A stretch of 64,000 bases of DNA from Sinimarinibacterium sp. NLF-5-8 (lineage in GTDB: Bacteria; Pseudomonadota; Gammaproteobacteria; Nevskiales; Nevskiaceae): contig NZ_CP048030.1 in the NCBI RefSeq assembly GCF_010092425.1, positions 1,809,501-1,873,500 of the forward strand, in the 5' to 3' direction. Shown piece after piece: positions 58,092 through 64,000 of this stretch. The notes under the pieces were generated by a model. That model made no database searches. It saw only the letters and a program-made list of their open reading frames with translations, and had not been told where the DNA came from. Numbering within the stretch: the first letter of the stretch is position 1; every line of letters starts with the position of its first letter. The translations under genes were made by a program, and so were the position numbers.

Positions 58092-58246
58092 GATGTTTAC
58101 TCCTGCGCACTCGCGCGTTTATGACTGCTTTACCCATCAACGTTCGGTTCACGCCGAAAATTGAAACCTGTCCACCACCACCTGCCGTCCTCGATCACTG
58201 CTGTGACCGCAGCGGCGCCATGGCTCTGCCGAGCCCCACACTTCAC

Positions 58247-59476
58247 CTAAAAACTGCCTTTGAACCATTCCCCTGCCCGTTGCAGCCAGTACGCAAACCC
58301 CTGCATCGGCGTTGGCGATGCCTGGGCGCGATCCTGACGGCCATACATCAGCAAGCCGACGGCGGTGGAATACGCCGGATTGCCGACCACTTCCTTGATC
58401 CCATCAACGTCGTGCGGCAATCCCAGCCGCACCGGCAAGCCGAACACCTGCTCGGCCAGCTCGACGACGCCGGGCATCTGCGCCGCACCGCCGGTGAGGA
58501 CGATGCCGCTGGCCAGATGTCCCAGCCATTCGGAGCGATACAGCTCGCGGCCGATATAGCTGAACAGCTCCTCGTAACGCGGCTTGATGACTTCCACCAA
58601 GGTCAGCGGCGACAGCCGCCGCGACGGCTGATCGCCCACGCCGGGAACTTCGATCTCATCCCGGCTGCTGGCGAATTGCGGCAGCGCCACACCGTGCGCC
58701 AGCTTGAGCTCCTCGGCACTTTTGACCGGGGTGCGAAACGCCACGCTGATGTCGTTGGTGACCTGGTTGCCGGCAATCGGCAGCACTGCGGTGTGCCGGA
58801 TCGTGCCGCCCTTGTAGATGGCAATGTCCGTGGTGCCGCCACCGATATCGATCAGGCACACCCCCAGCGCACGCTCATCCGGCAGCAGCGTGGCGTGACT
58901 GGAGGCGATGTGCTGCAAAATCAGCTTGTCCACCTTCATCCCGCAGGAATCCACGCATTTGTGGATGTTCTGCGCCGCCGAAATCGAGCCGGTGATGACA
59001 TGCACCTTGGCCTCCAGCCGCACCCCATGCATGCCCACCGGATCGAGAATCCCCTCGCGGCCATCGACGGCAAACTCCTGCGGAATCACATGCAGAATCT
59101 TCTGGTCGGCGGGAATCGCAATCGCGCGCCCGGCGTCCATCACGCTGTCCACATCGCGTTCGGAGACGCTGCCACTGCGCACCGGCGCAATGCCAATCGA
59201 GTTGTGGCTTTTGACATGCGTACCGGAAATGCACACATACAGCGACTGCGCGCGGCAGTTGGCCATCAGTTCGGCCGCCTCCACCGCGCGCTTGATCGCA
59301 TGGATGGTCTGTTCGATGTTGACCACATCGCCCCGATTCATCCCGCGTGACGGGCTCTCGCCGTGACCGATGATCTCGATCCGATCATCGGCATTGAGCT
59401 GGCCAATCACGGCGGCGCACTTTGTCGTGCCAATGTCCAATCCCACCATCAAGGTTTGTTGCTCTCGCCGACCCAT
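58247..59476 (-). CDS. ftsA: Cell division protein FtsA
   Basis: A 409-residue actin-like membrane anchor for FtsZ. Phosphate-1 loop VGLDIGTTKCAAVIG, the FtsA-specific insertion region, phosphate-2 VCLIDIGGGTTDIAIYKGG and the C-terminal amphipathic helix (QRAGEWFKGSF) are seen. I start at MGRREQQTLMVGLD (59476), one base beyond the ftsQ stop; the ORF is open much further upstream without support. It lies between ftsQ and ftsZ as expected. Confidence 0.96.
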   Translation of the reverse strand: MGRREQQTLMVGLDIGTTKCAAVIGQLNADDRIEIIGHGESPSRGMNRGDVVNIEQTIHAIKRAVEAAELMANCRAQSLYVCISGTHVKSHNSIGIAPVRSGSVSERDVDSVMDAGRAIAIPADQKILHVIPQEFAVDGREGILDPVGMHGVRLEAKVHVITGSISAAQNIHKCVDSCGMKVDKLILQHIASSHATLLPDERALGVCLIDIGGGTTDIAIYKGGTIRHTAVLPIAGNQVTNDISVAFRTPVKSAEELKLAHGVALPQFASSRDEIEVPGVGDQPSRRLSPLTLVEVIKPRYEELFSYIGRELYRSEWLGHLASGIVLTGGAAQMPGVVELAEQVFGLPVRLGLPHDVDGIKEVVGNPAYSTAVGLLMYGRQDRAQASPTPMQGFAYWLQRAGEWFKGSF

Positions 59477-59477
59477 C

Positions 59478-60248
59478 TCAAGACGTCCTCTTTGCTGCAG
59501 TTGGCGGCGCACTGCGCCAGCCCACTGAAAACCCATTCGTGTAGCGCAAGTCGATATGCGCAACCCCGGCAAACTGATCGGCGAGCGCGCGCTGCGCCGG
59601 CCCCAACAGCGTCTCCACCGCCTGCAGCGGATCACTGCGACCAAAGCGCAGCTCCACATCGGTCTGGGTCATCGCCACCCAATCGCCGCGCGCATCCTGG
59701 GTCAGCCCGGCCAGCTCAAACACACTGCCGTCCAGCCGCGACGACAGCTGCCGATACGTCCCCAGAACCTGTGAGGCACTGCCCGTCGGCCCCGACAGCA
59801 CCGGCAACCCCGGCGGCAATTCGCGTCCGGCCGGGTCAAACGGCACTGCGTTGACGTCGAGCAAGCCCTCACTGCCCCAGCGCGCCGCAGGCTGGCGCTC
59901 CCACAGCCTGACCCGTACCGTGGCCGGCCAATGCCGCTCGGCGCGCGCCACCGCCACCCACGGCTGCGCCGCCGCCGCGTCCTGCACCGCCTGCAAATCA
60001 ACACCGATGAACGACGCCTCCAGCAGTGGCCGCAAAGCGGCGTCGATCTGCATCACATCCACCCGTTGCAGCCGCCCTTCAATCTGCAACTGCGCGACCG
60101 GCTGCATGCCGGTCACCTGAAAAAAGCCCCAGATCGCCGCGCCCACGGCCAGCAGCGCCGCCAGCCCCACGGCAAAGCGCTGCCACGGCAGCAGCCCCGA
60201 CCCGATCTCGTCATGCGCCTGCAAGGTTTCATCCCTGTATGCGTTCAT
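59478..60248 (-). CDS. ftsQ: Cell division protein FtsQ
   Basis: A 256-residue single-pass divisome protein: short cytoplasmic N-terminus, membrane helix at about residues 22-43, a POTRA-like domain near 50-115 (QLQIEGRLQRVDVMQIDAAL) and the FtsQ domain with WPATVRVRLWERQPAARW and HIDLRYTNGFSVGW. It bridges FtsB/FtsL and earlier division proteins. The start at 60248 (MNAYRDETL) overlaps the ddl stop as ATGA. Confidence 0.94.
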   Translation of the reverse strand: MNAYRDETLQAHDEIGSGLLPWQRFAVGLAALLAVGAAIWGFFQVTGMQPVAQLQIEGRLQRVDVMQIDAALRPLLEASFIGVDLQAVQDAAAAQPWVAVARAERHWPATVRVRLWERQPAARWGSEGLLDVNAVPFDPAGRELPPGLPVLSGPTGSASQVLGTYRQLSSRLDGSVFELAGLTQDARGDWVAMTQTDVELRFGRSDPLQAVETLLGPAQRALADQFAGVAHIDLRYTNGFSVGWRSAPPTAAKRTS

Positions 60249-61228
60249 GGCGTCACCCCGGCAGGTGCCAGCGTGGTTTCCAGAATCGCCCAGCACAGCT
60301 CGGCGTAATCCATGCCGCGCGCGCGCGCCGCCATCGGCACCAGGCTGTGCGTGGTCATGCCGGGCACCAGATTGACTTCAATCAACTGCGGCTGGGCGTC
60401 GGCATCGAGCATGAAATCCACCCGCCCCCAACCACTGGCACCGACCACCGCAAACGCCTGCAAACACAGGTCTTGGATATGCGCTTCCAGCGAGCCATCC
60501 AGCCCCGACGGACAGTGATACCGGGTGCGATCCGACAGGTATTTGGCGTTGTAATCGTAAAAATCGCCGTCCGGCTCGATCCGAATGGTGGGCAATGCCT
60601 GCCCGTCCACAATCGCGCAGGTGAACTCATGCCCTTGGGCGCAGCCCGCCACAAAACGCTCGGCCATCACTGTGCGGGCTGGGCGCGCGCGCTCAGCATC
60701 ACCGCGCGCCAGCGCAAACGCCGGAGCGATTTGATCGGCGCTTTTGACCTTGGAGACGCCAACGCTGGAGCCTTCGTCGCTGGGCTTGATGATGAACGGA
60801 TAGCCCAGACGCCCAGCCGCCGCGCGCGCGTCATCAACGCTGTGCAGTTGCACAAAATCCGGCGTTGGCAAACCGGCATCGCGCCACAGCCGCTTGGTGC
60901 GCAGCTTGTCCATGCCCAGCGCACAGGCCATCACCCCGCTGCCGGTGCAGGCAATGCCTTGCAGCGCCAGCGCCGCCTGCACCGTGCCGTCTTCACCGCC
61001 GGTGCCGTGGAGCACGTTGAACGCGCGCGCAATACCTTGATTTTTAAGGGTAAGAATGTTCTCTGGTGTGGCATCGACCGCCACCGCATCAACGCCCTTG
61101 CTGCGCAGCGCCGCCAGCACGCCTTCGCCCGACCACAGCGACACCTGGCGCTCGGCAGACCAGCCGCCCATCAACACTGCCACGCGCCCAAACGCGCGCG
61201 GATCGGTGACTCGAATGCGCGCGCTCAT
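60245..61228 (-). CDS. ddl: D-alanine--D-alanine ligase
   Basis: A 327-residue ATP-grasp enzyme joining two D-alanines for the peptidoglycan precursor. Markers are VLMGGWSAERQVSLWSG, LHGTGGEDGTVQAALAL, GYPFIIKPSDEGSSVGV and the metal-site VNLVPGMTTHSLVP. It overlaps murB and ftsQ by 4 bp each, in the DdlB position of the dcw cluster. Confidence 0.96.
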   Translation of the reverse strand: MSARIRVTDPRAFGRVAVLMGGWSAERQVSLWSGEGVLAALRSKGVDAVAVDATPENILTLKNQGIARAFNVLHGTGGEDGTVQAALALQGIACTGSGVMACALGMDKLRTKRLWRDAGLPTPDFVQLHSVDDARAAAGRLGYPFIIKPSDEGSSVGVSKVKSADQIAPAFALARGDAERARPARTVMAERFVAGCAQGHEFTCAIVDGQALPTIRIEPDGDFYDYNAKYLSDRTRYHCPSGLDGSLEAHIQDLCLQAFAVVGASGWGRVDFMLDADAQPQLIEVNLVPGMTTHSLVPMAARARGMDYAELCWAILETTLAPAGVTP

Positions 61229-62133
61229 GTCGACTCTCCGACAATTTTGACTTCCGGCTGCAATTGCACGCCGGTTTGCGCGCGCACCGTGGTTTGAATG
61301 TGGGCGATCAACGCCTCCACATCGGCCGCGCGCGCCTGCCCCTCAGCAATCACAAAATTGGCGTGCTGCGTGGACACCTGTGCACCGCCGATCTGAAAAC
61401 CTTTCAAGCCACAGGATTCGATCAGGCGCGCGGCAAAATCGTTGGGCGGATTGCGGAAAGTGCTGCCCGCGCTGGGCTTGCCCACCGGCTGCGTGGCCTT
61501 GCGCTGCGCCAGTGACGCGCGCGTTTGTTCGGCATAACGGCCATCGGCATCCGCCGTTACCGCAAAGCGCGCGGCCAAAAAGCCCAACGCGTTTGGCGGC
61601 AATTCCACATGGCGATAGCCGTAGGTGATGTCGTGCGGTTGCAGCCAGCGGGTGCTGCCGTCGCGCAGCAACACTTCGGCTTCGATCACCTGCGCCCAGG
61701 TTTCGCCGCCCCAGGCCCCGGCATTCATCGCCAGCGCGCCGCCGACGGTGCCGGGAATCCCGGCCAAAAAGCCCAAACCGGCCAGGCGCGCGCGCTCGGC
61801 AAACTTGGCCAGGCGCGCGCAGTGCACCCCGGCCTCGGCCTCAATCTGGTTTTCGGCAGGCTGCGTCAGCGCATCCAGGGCGTTGTGCAGCGCCACCACG
61901 GTGCCGCGAAACCCGCCGTCGCGCACCAGCAGATTGCTGCCCAGCCCCAACCACAGCAGCGGCTCATTTGCCGGTAACCGGGTGACAAAAGCGATCAAAT
62001 CGGCGCGATCGGCGGGGATGTAAAACCGATCGGCCACACCGCCGACGCGCCACGAGGTGTGCCGCGCCATCGGCTCGTGCGCGCGCAGTTCACCGCGCAA
62101 GGCGCCGGTATCCATGGCTCGCAGCGCGCTCAT
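61225..62133 (-). CDS. murB: UDP-N-acetylenolpyruvoylglucosamine reductase
   Basis: A 302-residue FAD/NADPH enzyme making UDP-MurNAc. [16 protein letters not shown] (FAD domain), [19 protein letters not shown] (FAD pyrophosphate contacts) and [17 protein letters not shown] (catalytic serine loop) define it; it lacks the Tyr loop of E. coli-type enzymes, so is probably type II. Overlaps murC and ddl by 4 bp. Confidence 0.95.
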   Translation of the reverse strand: MSALRAMDTGALRGELRAHEPMARHTSWRVGGVADRFYIPADRADLIAFVTRLPANEPLLWLGLGSNLLVRDGGFRGTVVALHNALDALTQPAENQIEAEAGVHCARLAKFAERARLAGLGFLAGIPGTVGGALAMNAGAWGGETWAQVIEAEVLLRDGSTRWLQPHDITYGYRHVELPPNALGFLAARFAVTADADGRYAEQTRASLAQRKATQPVGKPSAGSTFRNPPNDFAARLIESCGLKGFQIGGAQVSTQHANFVIAEGQARAADVEALIAHIQTTVRAQTGVQLQPEVKIVGEST

Positions 62134-63563
62134 GACGACCCTCCAAACTGGGCGACGAGTTTGGCGGGCAGGCTGCCCACATCACCGGCGCCCAGCGTCA
62201 GCAGCACATCGCCATCCTCGGCAATGCGTTCCAGCAGTTCCGGCACTTCAGCCAAACCATTGGGCAGCAGCACCGGCTCGACCTGGCCGCGCGCGCGGAT
62301 GCCGCGTGCCAGCGCGCGCGAAGTAGCACCTTCAATCGGCGCTTCACCGGCGGCGTATACGTCGGCCAGCAACAGCACATCAACCTCGGCCAGCACGGCG
62401 CAAAAGTCATCAAACAAATCGCGGGTGCGGGTGTAGCGATGCGGCTGGAACACCACGACCAGACGCCGCTGCGGATGCGCCGCGCGCATCGCTTGCAGGG
62501 TGGCGGCAATCTCACGCGGGTGATGGCCGTAATCGTCCACCAGCTGCACACAGCGCGCGCCCAGATGCAGATCGGGATGCGGTTCGCAGCGACGGCCAAT
62601 GCCTTCAAACTCGCGCAGCGCGCGCGCAATCGCCTCGGTTTGCACGCCCAGATCGCGGGCAATGGCAATCGCCGCCAGCGCGTTCTGTACGTTGTGATCG
62701 CCGGGCAGGTTCAGTTCAAACTCGGCGGCAAAGCCATCGCGCGCGCGCACTTCAAAGCGCGTGCCCAGACCATTGGGGCGAACATTGACCGCGCGCAAAT
62801 CGGCATCCTCGGCAAAACCGTAGCTGATCGCCGGACGGCCAATCTTGCCGATGGTCTGGCGCACCACCGGATCATCCACACACATCACCGCCAGCCCGTA
62901 AAACGGCAGGCGATGCAAAAAATCAACAAAGGTGGCGCAGAGCCTGGAAAAGTCGTGGCCGTAGGTTTCCAGATGATCGGCGTCGATGTTGGTCACCACT
63001 GCCATCAGCGGCGACAAATGCAAAAACGAGGCGTCGCTTTCATCGGCCTCGGCCACCAGATAGTCGCTGGCGCCCAGCTTGGCATTGGCACCGGCCGATT
63101 TGAGCTTGCCGCCAATCACATAGGTAGGATCAAGCCCGCCTTCGGCCAGCACGCTGGCCACCAGGCTGGTGGTGGTGGTTTTGCCATGCGTTCCGGCAAT
63201 GGCGATGCCATAACGAAAACGCATCAACTCGGCGAGCATTTCGGCGCGGCGGACGATGGGAATGCGCTGCTCGCGGGCAAAGGCGTATTCGGCGTTATCG
63301 GGTTTGACTGCGGTGGAAATCACCACCACATCGGCACCGCGCGCGTGTTCGGCATCATGGCCAATAAAGATCGTTGCGCCCTGCGCGGCCAGCCGCTGGG
63401 TGGCGGCGCTGGCTTTCAAATCGCTGCCGCTGACCTGATAGCCCAGATTGATCAGCACCTCGGCAATCCCGGCCATGCCGGAGCCGCCAATGCCGAGCAT
63501 GTGAATGCGACGCACGCGGCGCATCGGCCGGGTGTTCAGGCGACGGTCGTTGGTGACGATCAT
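62130..63563 (-). CDS. murC: UDP-N-acetylmuramate--L-alanine ligase
   Basis: A 477-residue Mur ligase. The nucleotide motif [18 protein letters not shown] (about residues 116-133), [15 protein letters not shown]-terminal UDP-binding loop, [12 protein letters not shown] and [12 protein letters not shown] are all present. It adds L-Ala to UDP-MurNAc. Starts inside the end of murG with a 4-bp overlap, and is followed by murB. Confidence 0.97.
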   Translation of the reverse strand: MIVTNDRRLNTRPMRRVRRIHMLGIGGSGMAGIAEVLINLGYQVSGSDLKASAATQRLAAQGATIFIGHDAEHARGADVVVISTAVKPDNAEYAFAREQRIPIVRRAEMLAELMRFRYGIAIAGTHGKTTTTSLVASVLAEGGLDPTYVIGGKLKSAGANAKLGASDYLVAEADESDASFLHLSPLMAVVTNIDADHLETYGHDFSRLCATFVDFLHRLPFYGLAVMCVDDPVVRQTIGKIGRPAISYGFAEDADLRAVNVRPNGLGTRFEVRARDGFAAEFELNLPGDHNVQNALAAIAIARDLGVQTEAIARALREFEGIGRRCEPHPDLHLGARCVQLVDDYGHHPREIAATLQAMRAAHPQRRLVVVFQPHRYTRTRDLFDDFCAVLAEVDVLLLADVYAAGEAPIEGATSRALARGIRARGQVEPVLLPNGLAEVPELLERIAEDGDVLLTLGAGDVGSLPAKLVAQFGGSS

Positions 63564-64000
63564 GACTGTGCCCTCCCGGCGGCTTCTAAGCAGGCGTCGG
63601 CAATCTGTTCGGTGGCACTGAGCCAGGCTGCGGCGCGCGCGGCCTCGGCCATGCGCCGCAACTGCTGGCGATCACCGAGCAACTCGCGCATCAGCGCCGC
63701 CAGTCGGGCCGGCGTGGCCTCGCTTTCAGGCAGCAGCGCCGCTGCGCCCGCGCGCAGCAGATATTCGGCATTGCGGGTTTGATGGTCATCAACCGCCGCC
63801 GGAAACGGCACTAAAACACTGGCGCAGCCCGCCGCAGCCAGCTCGGCCACGGTGGACGCGCCAGAACGACAGATCACCAGATCGGCCCAGGCCAAGGCTG
63901 CGGGCATGTCGTCGATGAACGCATCCACCTGCGCCGCAACGTCTTCATGCGCATACATCTGTTGCGCCACTTCCAGCGTGCGCCCGCCCTGATGACGCAC
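63560..64000 (-). CDS. murG: Peptidoglycan lipid II-forming transferase MurG (C-terminal part)
   Basis: The C-terminal 146 residues of MurG; the N-terminal half lies beyond the right edge. The visible part contains the second Rossmann lobe with [19 protein letters not shown] and [20 protein letters not shown], the UDP-GlcNAc-binding signatures, and helices to the C-terminus. MurG converts lipid I to lipid II at the cytoplasmic face of the membrane. Overlaps murC by 4 bp. Confidence 0.95.
   Translation of the reverse strand: MRHQGGRTLEVAQQMYAHEDVAAQVDAFIDDMPAALAWADLVICRSGASTVAELAAAGCASVLVPFPAAVDDHQTRNAEYLLRAGAAALLPESEATPARLAALMRELLGDRQQLRRMAEAARAAAWLSATEQIADACLEAAGRAQS

Overview
The window looks like a chromosomal segment from a free-living, probably aerobic and sodium-tolerant gammaproteobacterium. 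It is GC-rich by eye (I did not compute a figure). The evidence is gene order and content: a nuoC-nuoD fusion, a complete 13-gene nuo operon, nqr genes, an acylated-LPS gene (lpxC) next to ftsZ, the run murG-murC-murB-ddl-ftsQ-ftsA-ftsZ-lpxC-secA, and a lysidine-type tRNA-Ile. I cannot name the genus. Almost every gene is housekeeping. The exceptions are an integrase remnant beside a tRNA, a two-component/secreted-protein module and a pair of giant Ig-domain lipoproteins.

Layout. 1-5.8 kb (minus strand): nqrA-E (nqrE is cut by the left edge) preceded by the Na+/H+ antiporter nhaD. 5.9-20.5 kb (minus): nuoA to nuoN, mostly joined by ATGA overlaps. Together these form a 20-kb respiratory block in which a proton-pumping and a sodium-pumping NADH dehydrogenase lie next to each other with a Na+/H+ exchanger between them. 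20.7-25 kb: an Mpo1-like gene, mnmG, a YgjP-type metallopeptidase, then an AT-rich, DnaA-box-bearing stretch (about 23.8-24.17 kb) that I interpret as the replication origin, then a parB with no parA. 25-27 kb: acyl-ACP desaturase, acylphosphatase and an unknown gene. 27.1-28.2 kb: a broken tyrosine integrase beside tRNA-Ile(CAT). 28.4-35.2 kb (plus): an EAL protein, prfC, an acyl-CoA desaturase, an MFS transporter and a flavodoxin-like protein. 35.2-38.5 kb: a sensor kinase/response regulator pair flanked by two small exported proteins that share a repeat-like motif in their upstream DNA. 38.7-41.7 kb: ettA, a DUF815 ATPase and an acyl-CoA-binding protein. 41.8-49 kb (minus): two paralogous lipoproteins, each of eleven Ig-like (BIG2-type) repeats. 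49.1-64 kb (minus): mutT/thiE-like, argJ, secA, an M23 peptidase (with dciA divergent), lpxC, ftsZ, ftsA, ftsQ, ddl, murB, murC and murG (cut by the right edge).

How the parts fit. The respiratory block couples NADH oxidation to H+ and Na+ gradients. The right end makes peptidoglycan precursors, the division ring and lipid A, and exports proteins. The origin region with parB, plus the helicase-loader candidate dciA, serve replication and segregation. Two desaturases of different classes and an acyl-CoA-binding protein point to unsaturated fatty-acid handling. The observations most worth following are the candidate oriC with an orphan parB, the duplicated 11-domain lipoproteins, and the two-component module with its shared upstream motif. 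I found no CRISPR array, no rRNA, no intact mobile element and no defence system.
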